A stretch of 64,000 bases of DNA from Kitasatospora setae KM-6054. Its GTDB lineage: Bacteria > Actinomycetota > Actinomycetes > Streptomycetales > Streptomycetaceae. A model generated the notes under the pieces. The model saw only the letters and a list, made by a program, of their open reading frames with translations. It did not search any database and was not told the origin of the DNA. A program made the position numbers and the translations under genes. Positions 23,349 through 32,013 of the stretch are shown one piece after another; within the stretch, counting starts at the first letter, position 1, and every line of letters starts with the position of its first letter. The DNA is taken from contig NC_016109.1 of assembly GCF_000269985.1 (NCBI RefSeq), positions 3,968,001 to 4,032,000 of the forward strand. Direction: 5' to 3'.

Positions 23349-24554
23349 TCAGCCCGCCCGCAGCGCCACCGTCATCGCCTCGACCGCCAGCAGCGGGTCC
23401 ACGTTCCGGTCCAGCGCGCGGCGGCAGGCCAGCACCGCCTCGATCCGGCGCAGCGTGTTCTCCGCCGCGCCCTCGCCGGCCACCCGCTGCAGGGCCGGCC
23501 GCTGGTCGTCGTTGGCCAGCGCGCCGCCCGCGCCGAGCTGCAGGGCCAGCACGTCCCGGTAGAAGCCGAGCAGGTCGCCCAGGGCCACGTTCAGCGTCTC
23601 GCGGCGGGTCCGGGTGGCCCGGCTCTTCTGCCGCTTCTCCAGCTCCTTCACCGCCCCGGCCATGCCGCGCGGCGCCCGGCCGCCCTCCGCCGCGCCGTAC
23701 GCGGCCCGCAGGTCCTCGGTCTCCCGGGCGTCCTGGGTCTCGGCCAGCGCCTCGGCGTCCGCCTTCGCGGTGTCCACCAGCCGCTGGGCGGCCGCCAGGC
23801 AGCCGCCCAGGTCGGCCACCTCCAGCGGGATCCGCAGCACCTCGGCCCGGCGCGCGCGGGCCTGCTCGTCCACGGCCAGGCGGCGCGACCGGTCGATGTC
23901 GCCCTGCCCGGCCAGCGCCGCCACCCGGGCCGCCGCCGGCTCCACCCCGTCGCGCCGCACCAGCATGTCGGCGACCGCCTCCGCGGCGGGGGTGCGCAGC
24001 ACCAGCAGCCGGCAGCGCGAGCGGATCGTCGGCAGCACGTCCTGCACGGACGGCGCGCACAGCAGCCAGACCGTCCGCGGCGAGGGCTCCTCGACGCCCT
24101 TCAGCAGCGCGTTCGCCGCCGCCTCGGTCAGCCGGTGCGCCGCGTCCACCAGGATCACCGACCAGCGGCCGCCGGTCGGGTAGCTGGCCGCCCGCAGCAC
24201 CAGGTCGCGCATGTCGCCGACGCCGATCGACAGGCCGTCCGTCCGGACCTGCTTCACGTCCGCGTGGCTGCCCGACAGCACGGTGTGGCAGCCGTCGCAG
24301 AACCCGCAGCCCGGGACGCCGCCCAGGTCGAGGTCGGGGCTGGTGCACTGCAGCGCCGCCGCGAACGCCCGCGCCGCCGTCACCTGGCCCGCGCCGGGCG
24401 GGCCGGTGAACAGCCAGGCGTGCGTCATCAGCGAGGCGTTCCCGGCCGGAGCCTGGCCGCGCCCCGCCAGCACGCTCGCCCGGGCCGCCCGCGCCGCCGC
24501 CTGCAACTGCTCGACCACCCGGTCCTGCCCGACCAGGTCGTCCCACACACTCAC
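23349..24554 (-). CDS. holB: DNA polymerase III delta-prime subunit
   Basis: Encodes 401 residues. It has the clamp-loader AAA+ fold: HAWLFTGPPGAGQ at the P-loop, the zinc module CGFCDGCH, and IRSRCRLLVL of the sensor/SRC motif. Lys in the Walker A motif is replaced by Gln (GPPGAGQV), consistent with a delta-prime subunit that does not hydrolyse ATP itself. It loads the sliding clamp together with DnaX and HolA. It is placed downstream of tmk on the same strand, as in other actinobacteria, but separated by a strong hairpin, so it probably has its own promoter within the 200-bp gap. Confidence 0.93.
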   Translation of the reverse strand: MSVWDDLVGQDRVVEQLQAAARAARASVLAGRGQAPAGNASLMTHAWLFTGPPGAGQVTAARAFAAALQCTSPDLDLGGVPGCGFCDGCHTVLSGSHADVKQVRTDGLSIGVGDMRDLVLRAASYPTGGRWSVILVDAAHRLTEAAANALLKGVEEPSPRTVWLLCAPSVQDVLPTIRSRCRLLVLRTPAAEAVADMLVRRDGVEPAAARVAALAGQGDIDRSRRLAVDEQARARRAEVLRIPLEVADLGGCLAAAQRLVDTAKADAEALAETQDARETEDLRAAYGAAEGGRAPRGMAGAVKELEKRQKSRATRTRRETLNVALGDLLGFYRDVLALQLGAGGALANDDQRPALQRVAGEGAAENTLRRIEAVLACRRALDRNVDPLLAVEAMTVALRAG

Positions 24555-24648
24555 GCCGCGCTCCTCCTCGCCGATCCCACCGCCCCGCCGAGCCTAACCC
24601 CGCCCGGAGACACCGCCCCCACCCGCACGGGCCACCGGCCCGAACACG

Positions 24649-24685
24649 GCGAGGCCGCGGGGGCGGTCGGCCCCCGCGGCCTCGC
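24649..24685 (-). terminator. terminator after tmk
   Basis: A 16-bp perfect G+C stem (GCGAGGCCGCGGGGGC) with a 5-nt loop, between the tmk stop and the holB start. No T-run, as usual in streptomycetes. Confidence 0.75.
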
Positions 24686-24755
24686 TACGCCGTACGCACC
24701 GCGCGGCTCCCCCGCCCGGGCGCCGGCACTGCGCCGGCACTGCGCCGGTCCTGCG

Positions 24756-27700
24756 CTAGTCCTTGCGGCGCCGCCAGCCGCCCTTCCGCTGCGGCTGCTG
24801 CGCCTGCTGGTCCTGCTGCGCCGACCCGTCCGTCCCGTCCGCCCCGCTCTCGGGCTCCGCCTCCCAGCGGGCCCACTCCTCGCGGGAGCCGAGCAGGCTG
24901 TCGGTCAGGCTGGGCAGGTCGTCGAGCGGCGTCTCCTCCGCCCAGTCCGGGCGGGGCCGCAGCTCGCGGGTCCGCGCGGAGTCGTCCTCGTCCCGGAACA
25001 GCCCCTTCGGCACCCGGGCGGTCGGGTCCACCGCGGGCAGCACGGCCGTCTCCTCGACGTCCGCGGCGCCCGCGCCGTCCTCGACCTTCGGCAGCACCGC
25101 GGTCTCGTCGACGGCGGGAGCGGCCGCCGGGGCCGTCGGCGCGGCCGGAGCCGCCTGCTCGTCCAGCACGGGCCTGGGCAGCTCCCGGGTGGTCTCCGCG
25201 TCCGTCTCCGCCGCGACCTTCGGCAGCACCGCGGTCTCCTCGACCGCCGGAACAGCCGCCGAAGCCCCCGGAGTCGCCGAAGCCGCCGCGGCCTCCGCCG
25301 CCAGCGCCGCCTCCTCGGCCCGCCGCGCCGCCTCCGCCCGCTGCAGCGCCTCCTCGGCGCGCCGCCGCTGCTCCTCGCGCTGGAGCTCGCGCCGGCGGGC
25401 GATCTCGGCCCGGGCGGCCTCCTCGGCGGCGGCCTCGCGGGCGGCCTCCGCCGCGGCCTCGGCGCGGGCGGCTTCCTCGGCGCGGCGCCTGGCGTCCTGC
25501 TCGGCGCGCCGGGCGGCTTCCGCCTCGGCGGCGATCCGGGCGGCCTCGGCGGCCTTGCGGGCGGCCTCGGCTTCGGCGCGGGCCTTCTCCTCGGCGGCGA
25601 GCCGGTCCTTCTCGGCCTGTTCGGCGCGGAGCTGCTCCAGCAGTTCGAGGCGCTTGCGCTCGGCCTCCTCGGCGGCCTTGCGGGCGGCTTCGGCTTCGGC
25701 GGCGCGCCGGGCGGCCTCCTCGCGGGCCTTGCGCTCCTGCTCGGCCTTGGCGGCCTTCTCCTGGTCGGAGAGCGGCAGCTCGCGGTCGAGCCGGTGCCGG
25801 ATCGCGGTGGTGACGGCGGCGGCGGACTGGGTGCCGTCGACGACCAGGTAGCGGGCGGGGTCGGCGGCGGCGAGCGCCAGGAACCCGGAGCGGACCCGCT
25901 GGTGGAACTCGGTGGGCTCGGACTCCAGGCGGTCGAGCGCCTCGGTGAAGCGGTCCCGGGCGGCGGTCGGGTCGACGTCGAGCACGACGGTCAGGTCGGG
26001 GACCAGTCCGCCGGTGGCCCAGCGGGAGATCCGGGCGACCTCGGTGGCGGCCAGGTCGCGGCCGGCCCCCTGGTAGGCGATGGACGAGTCCATGTACCGG
26101 TCGGTGAGGACGACCGCGCCGCGCTCCAGCGCCGGGCGGATCACGTTCTCGACGTGCTCGGCCCGGTCGGCGGCGTAGATCAGCGCCTCGGCCCGGTGCG
26201 AGAGGCCGGTGTTGCCGACGTCCAGGACGAGGGCGCGCAGCCGCTGCCCGATCGGGGAGCCGCCGGGCTCGCGGGTGAGGACGACCTCGTGGCCCTTGGC
26301 CCGGATCCACTCGGCCAGCGCCTGCGCCTGGGTGGACTTGCCGGCGCCGTCGCCGCCCTCCAGCGCGATGAAGTAGCCCTTGCCGGCCGCCCGGTGCGGC
26401 GCGACCTCGGCCCGGCCGCGGACGGCCTGGGCCAGCTCGCGGCCGAACGGGACGACGCCGCGCTGGTCGTCGGTCTTCAGCAGCACGACGGCGGCCAGCA
26501 CCAGGGTCAGCAGCCCGGCGGTGGAGACGGCGAGCGCGGCGCCGTCGTGGATGAAGGTGAAGTGGCCGCGGCCGACCCGGCCGAGCGAGACCTCCCCGTA
26601 CGCGGCGGCCAGCAGCGGCATGCCGACCAGCGCGCCGCCGACCACGGTCCGCAGCACCGCGTACAGGTGCTCGGTGACCTTGCCGAGCCGGATCTCCTCG
26701 ATCTCCTGGGCGAGCAGCCCGCGCCCGGTGGCGATGACCACGCCGGCGGCCAGGCCGGCCAGCACGGTGAACAGCAGCACCAGGACGAAGTCGAGGACCA
26801 GGCCGGCCAGGATCAGCGCCACCCCGGAGGTGACCAGGCCGAGCGCCAGCAGCCGGCGGCGGGACAGCCCGGGCAGGGTGGCCCGGCTGAGCCGGATGCC
26901 GACCGCGGGGGCGCCGGCCGCGGCCAGCACCAGCAGGCCGTAGCCGATCGGCCCGGCCAGGTGCCCGCCCGCGGTGAGCAGGCCGAGCGCGGCGACGCCG
27001 GCCATCGAGGCGTAGGCGGCGGCGATCGAGAAGGTGAAGTACGGGGCGGCGCCGGTGCGACCCTTCTTCAGGGACGGGCCGGGCGTCGCGTCGGTGGGCG
27101 CGCGCAGGCCCTGCAGCGGGGAGCGCGGCGCGGCGCTCGCCCCGGCGGGCAGTTCCTGGAGGTACAGCAGCCCGGCGTTGACGGCGAACAGCACGGCGGC
27201 GCCGAGCGCGGCGGCGGTGAGCTGGTGGGTGTGCAGCCACTCCAGGCCGGCCGCGGCGAGCACGTTGTTGACCAGGGTGAGGGCGACCAGTCCGCCGGCG
27301 GCCAGCGGCAGCGCGGCCCAACCGGTGCGGGCGTCCAGGGTGCGGACGGCGTCCAGCGCGGCGGCGGACGGCGGTCCCTGCTGTTCGGGCACGGCCAGCA
27401 GGCCGGGGACGGCGGCGGCCTTGCCGATCGTCCAGACCCGTTCGGCGGCGCCCGCCAGGAAGACCGTGCCGAGCAGCAGCCAGGTCGCCGAGCCGGGCGA
27501 CCAGACCGTCCACCAGGGGGCCAGGCCGATCAGCAGGGCGCGGAACAGGTCGGCGCCGAGCAGGCTCCAGCGCCGGTCGAGCCGGCCGCCGACCAGCGCG
27601 TGCCCCGGGCCGAGCAGGGCCGCGCCGATCAGGCCGGTGGCCAGCAGCCGGGCCGCGAACAGCGCGGCGACGGCGAGCGCGAGCGCCCGGTAGCCGTGTC

Positions 27701-27923
27701 CGAACTGGCCGCCGAGCACGGCGGCCACCACGGTGAGCGGCACCAGCACCAGGACGGACAGCCGGTCGGCGGCGCCGCCGAGCAGCTGGGTGGTCCACAG
27801 CTTCCGGTAGGGCCGCAGCCGCAGCAGCGCCCTGGCCCGTTCACCGGGCGTCCCGGCCGGGGCCACCTCGGGCAGTCCCGGGGAGGCGGCGCGTGCGGTG
27901 GGGGGCAGCTCCTCGCTCGTCAT
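24756..27923 (-). CDS. tmk: thymidylate kinase with N-terminal MFS-like membrane domain and coiled-coil tail
   Basis: Encodes 1055 residues. Residues 1-510 contain about 12 hydrophobic helices in an MFS-like arrangement. Residues 518-725 are dTMP kinase: P-loop GGDGAGKST (K529), the LTREPGGSPIGQ motif and TDRYMDSSIAYQG. Residues 735-860 form a long Ala/Glu/Arg coiled coil (AEAEAARKAAEEAERKR and similar). The tail holds three ETAVLP-K/A-V repeats. dTMP kinase makes dTDP for DNA synthesis; the membrane fusion is a streptomycete peculiarity and could tether synthesis to the membrane. Much longer than stand-alone Tmk (about 210 residues). Next to topA, holB follows. Confidence 0.92.
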   Translation of the reverse strand: MTSEELPPTARAASPGLPEVAPAGTPGERARALLRLRPYRKLWTTQLLGGAADRLSVLVLVPLTVVAAVLGGQFGHGYRALALAVAALFAARLLATGLIGAALLGPGHALVGGRLDRRWSLLGADLFRALLIGLAPWWTVWSPGSATWLLLGTVFLAGAAERVWTIGKAAAVPGLLAVPEQQGPPSAAALDAVRTLDARTGWAALPLAAGGLVALTLVNNVLAAAGLEWLHTHQLTAAALGAAVLFAVNAGLLYLQELPAGASAAPRSPLQGLRAPTDATPGPSLKKGRTGAAPYFTFSIAAAYASMAGVAALGLLTAGGHLAGPIGYGLLVLAAAGAPAVGIRLSRATLPGLSRRRLLALGLVTSGVALILAGLVLDFVLVLLFTVLAGLAAGVVIATGRGLLAQEIEEIRLGKVTEHLYAVLRTVVGGALVGMPLLAAAYGEVSLGRVGRGHFTFIHDGAALAVSTAGLLTLVLAAVVLLKTDDQRGVVPFGRELAQAVRGRAEVAPHRAAGKGYFIALEGGDGAGKSTQAQALAEWIRAKGHEVVLTREPGGSPIGQRLRALVLDVGNTGLSHRAEALIYAADRAEHVENVIRPALERGAVVLTDRYMDSSIAYQGAGRDLAATEVARISRWATGGLVPDLTVVLDVDPTAARDRFTEALDRLESEPTEFHQRVRSGFLALAAADPARYLVVDGTQSAAAVTTAIRHRLDRELPLSDQEKAAKAEQERKAREEAARRAAEAEAARKAAEEAERKRLELLEQLRAEQAEKDRLAAEEKARAEAEAARKAAEAARIAAEAEAARRAEQDARRRAEEAARAEAAAEAAREAAAEEAARAEIARRRELQREEQRRRAEEALQRAEAARRAEEAALAAEAAAASATPGASAAVPAVEETAVLPKVAAETDAETTRELPRPVLDEQAAPAAPTAPAAAPAVDETAVLPKVEDGAGAADVEETAVLPAVDPTARVPKGLFRDEDDSARTRELRPRPDWAEETPLDDLPSLTDSLLGSREEWARWEAEPESGADGTDGSAQQDQQAQQPQRKGGWRRRKD

Positions 27924-27956
27924 ACGGTCAGCGTAGCGAGTGCGGGTGCTCCGGCT

Positions 27957-27990
27957 TAACGGGCCTGCCCGGATTCGAACAGGCCCGTTA
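27957..27990 (-). terminator. terminator after topA
   Basis: An 11-bp perfect stem (TAACGGGCCTG) with a 12-nt loop, just after the topA stop on the minus strand. The loop happens to contain GATTCGAA, which resembles a tRNA T-loop, but no tRNA is present. Confidence 0.75.
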
Positions 27991-28001
27991 CGGAGCGTCC
28001 G

Positions 28002-30875
28002 TCAGCTCTCCTCGGAACCGCCGCCCGGGGCGGCCTCGGCGGTGCTCTTCACCGCCGCCGTCTTCTTCGCCGCGGTCTTCTTCACCGTCGCGGTCTTCTT
28101 CGCCGCGGTGGTCTTCGCGGCCGCCGTCTTCTTCGCCGCCGTCTTGGTCGCGGCGGTCTTCTTCACCGCGGCCTTCTTCGCCGGCGCCTTCTTGGCGGCC
28201 TTCTTCACCGGCCCGCGGGCCCGCTTCTCGGCCAGCAGCTCGAACGCCCGCTCCGGGGTGATGGTCTCGACCTCGTCGTCCTTGCGGAGCGTCGCGTTGG
28301 TCTCCCCGTCGGTGACGTACGGGCCGAACCGGCCGTCCTTGACCACCACCGGCTTCTCGCTGACCGGGTCGTTGCCGAGCTCCTTCAGCGGGGCGGCCGC
28401 GGCGGCCCGCCCGCGCTGCTTGGGCTGGGCGTAGATGGCCAGCGCCTCCTCCAGGGTGATGGAGAGCAGCTGGTCCTCGCTGGTGAGCGAGCGCGAGTCG
28501 GTGCCGCGCTTGAGGTACGGGCCGTAGCGGCCGTTCTGCGCGGTGATCTCGTTGCCCTCGGCGTCCGCGCCGACGACCCGCGGCAGCGAGAGGAGCTTCA
28601 GCGCGTCCTCCAGCGTGACGGTGTCCAGGTCCATCGACTGGAACAGCGAGGCGGTGCGCGGCTTGACCGCGTTCTTGCCGGTCTTCGGGGTGCCCTCGGG
28701 CAGCACCTCGGTGACGTACGGGCCGTACCGGCCGGCCTTGGCGACCAGCGGGTTGCCGCTGACCGGGTCGGTGCCGAGCTCGCGCTCGCCGCTGGGCTTG
28801 GCGAACAGCTCCTCGGCCAGTTCGACGGTCAGCTCGTCCGGCGGCAGGTCCTCGGGCACGTCGGCCCGCTGGCCGGTCTCGCCCTCGGGCGCCGGGCGCT
28901 CGACGTACGGGCCGTAGCGGCCGACCCGGAGCACGATGCCGTCGCCGACCGGGAAGGAGCTGATCTCCCGGGCGTCGATCGCGCCCAGGTCGGTGACGAG
29001 CTCCTTCAGGCCGCCGAGGTGGTCCCCGTCGCCGTTGCCCGCGTCCGCGGCACCGCCGACGGCGCCGCCCGCCTCGCCCGCGCCGAAGTAGAAGCGCTTG
29101 AGCCACGGCACGGACTCGGCCTGGCCGGCCGCGATCCGGTCGAGGTCGTCCTCCATCTTCGCGGTGAAGTCGTAGTCGACCAGCCGGCCGAAGTGCTTCT
29201 CCAGCAGGTTGACCACCGCGAAGGACAGGAAGGACGGCACCAGGGCGGTGCCCTTCTTGAACACGTACTTGCGGTTGATGATCGTGTCGATGATCGAGGC
29301 GTAGGTGGACGGGCGGCCGATCTCCCGGTCCTCCAGCTCCTTGACCAGCGAGGCCTCGGTGTAGCGGGCCGGCGGCTTGGTGGCGTGGCCCTCCGGGGTG
29401 AGCCGCTCGGCGGCCAGCGGGTCGCCCTCGGCGACCTGCGGCAGCCGGCGCTCGCGGTCGTCCAGCTCGGCGTTCGGGTCGTCGGCGCCCTCGACGTACG
29501 CCTTCAGGAAGCCGTGGAAGGTGATGATCTTGCCGGAGGCGGAGAACTCGGCGTCCCGCCCGTCGGCGGCCCGGCCGCCGACCTTCACGGTCACCGACTG
29601 GCCGACCGCGTCCTTCATCTGGGAGGCGACGGTGCGCATCCAGATCAGCTCGTACAGCCGGAAGTCGTCGCCGCCCAGACCGGTCTCGGCGGGCGTCCGG
29701 AAGCGGTCCCCGGACGGGCGGATCGCCTCGTGCGCCTCCTGCGCGTTCTTCACCTTCGAGGCGTACGTGCGCGGCGCGGACGGCAGGTAGTCGGCCCCGT
29801 ACAGCTGGGTGACCTGGGCGCGGGCCGCGGTGATCGCGGTCTCCGACAGCGTGGTCGAGTCGGTGCGCATGTAGGTGATGAAGCCGTTCTCGTACAGCTT
29901 CTGCGCCACCTGCATGGTCCGCTTCGCGCCGAAGCCCAGCTTGCGGCTGGCCTCCTGCTGCAGCGTGGTGGTGCGGAACGGCGCGTACGGGGAGCGGCGG
30001 TACGGCTTCGACTCGACGCTGCGGACGCTGAACGCGGTCTGCTGCAGCGCGGCGGCCAGCCCGCGGGCGGCCTGCTCGTCGAGGTGCAGGGTGGTCGCGG
30101 CGCTCTTCAGCCGGCCGTCCGGGCCGAAGTCGCGGCCGGTGGCGACCCGCTTGCCGTCGACCGAGACCAGCCGGGCGCCGAACGACTCCGGGTCGGCCGC
30201 GCCGGCGGCGGTGCGGCCGGTGCCGAAGGTGCCGACCAGGTCCCAGTACGAGGCCGAGGTGAAGGCGATCCGCTCGCGCTCGCGCTCGACCACCAGGCGG
30301 GTGGCCACCGACTGGACGCGGCCCGCCGAGAGCTTCGGCATGACCTTCTTCCACAGCACGGGGGAGACCTCGTAGCCGTAGAGGCGGTCCAGGATGCGGC
30401 GGGTCTCCTGGGCGTCGACCAGGCGCTTGTTCAGGTGCCGCGGGTTGCGCACGGCCTCCTGGATCGCGTCCTTGGTGATCTCGTGGAAGACCATCCGGTG
30501 CACCGGCACCTTGGGCTTGAGCACTTCCTGCAGGTGCCACGCGATGGCCTCGCCCTCGCGGTCCTCATCGGTGGCGAGGAAGAGTTCGTCGGACTCCTTC
30601 AGGAGCGACTTCAACTTGGTGACCTGGGACTTCTTGTCCGGGTTCACCACGTAGATCGGGGCGAAGTCGTGGTCGACGTCGACCCCGAGACGGCGCACCT
30701 CGCCGGTGTACTCGTCCGGGACCTCGGCGGCCGTACCGGGCAGGTCCCGGATGTGACCGACACTGGCCTCGACGATGTAGCCGGGGCCGAGGTAGCCCTT
30801 GATCGTCTTCGCCTTGGCCGGCGACTCGACGATGACGAGTCGCTTGCCGTGCGCGGTCTCGCTGCTCGGGGACAC
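28002..30875 (-). CDS. topA: DNA topoisomerase I
   Basis: Encodes 957 residues from GTG 30875. The TOPRIM domain carries KRLVIVESPAKAKTI near the N-terminus and LATDEDREGEAIAWH with the metal-binding acidic residues. The catalytic Tyr is Y335 in FITYMRTDST. Several GRYGPY-type repeats follow in place of zinc fingers, and the C-terminus is a Lys/Ala-rich tail (KKTAAKKTAA repeats), characteristic of actinobacterial TopA and thought to help processivity. It relaxes negative supercoils. Essential in streptomycetes. Transcribed leftward toward tmk. Confidence 0.96.
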   Translation of the reverse strand: MSPSSETAHGKRLVIVESPAKAKTIKGYLGPGYIVEASVGHIRDLPGTAAEVPDEYTGEVRRLGVDVDHDFAPIYVVNPDKKSQVTKLKSLLKESDELFLATDEDREGEAIAWHLQEVLKPKVPVHRMVFHEITKDAIQEAVRNPRHLNKRLVDAQETRRILDRLYGYEVSPVLWKKVMPKLSAGRVQSVATRLVVERERERIAFTSASYWDLVGTFGTGRTAAGAADPESFGARLVSVDGKRVATGRDFGPDGRLKSAATTLHLDEQAARGLAAALQQTAFSVRSVESKPYRRSPYAPFRTTTLQQEASRKLGFGAKRTMQVAQKLYENGFITYMRTDSTTLSETAITAARAQVTQLYGADYLPSAPRTYASKVKNAQEAHEAIRPSGDRFRTPAETGLGGDDFRLYELIWMRTVASQMKDAVGQSVTVKVGGRAADGRDAEFSASGKIITFHGFLKAYVEGADDPNAELDDRERRLPQVAEGDPLAAERLTPEGHATKPPARYTEASLVKELEDREIGRPSTYASIIDTIINRKYVFKKGTALVPSFLSFAVVNLLEKHFGRLVDYDFTAKMEDDLDRIAAGQAESVPWLKRFYFGAGEAGGAVGGAADAGNGDGDHLGGLKELVTDLGAIDAREISSFPVGDGIVLRVGRYGPYVERPAPEGETGQRADVPEDLPPDELTVELAEELFAKPSGERELGTDPVSGNPLVAKAGRYGPYVTEVLPEGTPKTGKNAVKPRTASLFQSMDLDTVTLEDALKLLSLPRVVGADAEGNEITAQNGRYGPYLKRGTDSRSLTSEDQLLSITLEEALAIYAQPKQRGRAAAAAPLKELGNDPVSEKPVVVKDGRFGPYVTDGETNATLRKDDEVETITPERAFELLAEKRARGPVKKAAKKAPAKKAAVKKTAATKTAAKKTAAAKTTAAKKTATVKKTAAKKTAAVKSTAEAAPGGGSEES

Positions 30876-31234
30876 CTTCGCTCTTCTCTCCCGGTCGTTT
30901 ACCAAAGCTCCTGGGTCATCGCAGCGCGACGGCCCCACCAGCGGAGTGTGACCGTACCCTGGCCACCCTTGTCAAACGGACGGATCCTGCTTTTTCACCG
31001 GCAAGGCCGACCGACGCCACTCGAACGGTAACCCGATGGCAGGCCCCGGGGCATGTCTTTCCCCGGCAACCACGCCCCGCACCCCGCCCCGCCGGGCCCG
31101 CCGCCGCACGGCCGGAACCCGCCGCCGGGGCCGCCGCGAGCCCTTCCCGCGACCTGCCCACAGCCTGCCCGGGGCCTTTCGCGGAGCCCTTCGCGGAGCC
31201 CGGGCGGGCCGCTTCCCGCCCCGCGCCGGGCGGG
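30876..31234. other. intergenic region upstream of topA
   Basis: About 360 bp. It should hold the topA promoter: a TTGACA (minus strand, 30975-30970) is a candidate -35 box, but I cannot place a -10 at good spacing. The right part, near 31080-31230, is C-rich and shows no gene. Confidence 0.45.
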
Positions 31235-31735
31235 TCAGCGCAGCCCGACCGCCAGCAGCGTCAGGCCGCCGGCCAGCGCGGACGTGGCGAGCAGCGCCCA
31301 GAACAGGTCGGCCGGCAGCGAGGGCAGTTCCTCGTGCGCGGCCAGCACCACCCGGTCCGGGCGGCGCGGGTCGTAGGCGACCTGGACGGCCGCGCCCGGG
31401 GCCAGCCGGACCGGTCGCCGCAACGGCGTGTTGCCGCGCGGCCGGGCCAGCACCAACCAGTGCGGCTCGGCCTCGCCGAAGACCGGACGCAGTTCGTGCA
31501 CCGTCCCGGAACCGGCGCCGACCGAACTGCCCGGCGCCTCCACCGGGTACGACAGCAGCGGGCTGCCGTCCATCGCGCCGACGGAGTCCGGGTCGGCCAC
31601 CACCTGCGCGGTGGCGGGCACGCCACGCCGCCGCAGGTGGTGGCGAAGGCGCAGTTCCACGGCGCACCAGAGCAGCAGCGCGCTCCCGAAGACCGTCAGG
31701 ACCGCCCCGCCCACCAGCGTCGTCGGCGTCTCCAC
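31235..31735 (-). CDS. DUF3592-like small membrane protein
   Basis: Encodes 166 residues from GTG 31735 after GGGGGAGGA. Helices at the N-terminus (GGAVLTVFGSALLLWCAVEL) and C-terminus (LFWALLATSALAGGLTLLAV) flank a beta-rich domain. The middle (PATAQVVADPDS, VQVAYDPRRPDRVVL) resembles DUF3592 proteins, which are of unknown function. It lies between topA and the methyltransferase on the same strand; a DnaA-box-like palindrome lies just upstream. Function not assignable. Confidence 0.7.
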   Translation of the reverse strand: METPTTLVGGAVLTVFGSALLLWCAVELRLRHHLRRRGVPATAQVVADPDSVGAMDGSPLLSYPVEAPGSSVGAGSGTVHELRPVFGEAEPHWLVLARPRGNTPLRRPVRLAPGAAVQVAYDPRRPDRVVLAAHEELPSLPADLFWALLATSALAGGLTLLAVGLR

Positions 31736-31756
31736 CCGGTCCTCCCCCGCAGCGCG

Positions 31757-31773
31757 TCCACAGCCTGTGGACA
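31757..31773. repeat. 17-bp palindrome of DnaA-box type
   Basis: GTCCACAG-C-CTGTGGAC: two half-sites related to the streptomycete DnaA box (TTGTCCACA). A further TTGTCCACC lies at 31797-31789 on the minus strand. It sits directly upstream of the DUF3592-like gene, so it could be an operator. Confidence 0.45.
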
Positions 31774-32013
31774 GCACGATGGCACCCGGTGGACAACCGG
31801 CGGCGGACACCCGGAGTACGCCCGGCCACGCAGAGGGAACGCCGAGGTGAACGCGCCGCGCGGACCCGCGCGGGCCGCCACCGCCTCCAACGACGCCGGG
31901 GCACCCCGGTCACCCCGGCCGCCCCCGCTCCCGCCCCGCCCGGTGATCAACATCACCGCCGCCGCGCCCCGGCCCGGAACGGGGCCGGGCTGGACCGGGC
32001 AGCCTAGCGGGAC

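Noticed and set aside
20304..27959. A 2551-codon open frame on the plus strand
   Set aside because: It runs antisense through five well-supported genes, with Gly/Arg/Gln-rich product and no motif. It is a by-product of very high G+C.
27957..27990. tRNA-like sequence from a GATTCGAA loop
   Set aside because: No D-arm or anticodon arm fits around it. It is the loop of the topA terminator.
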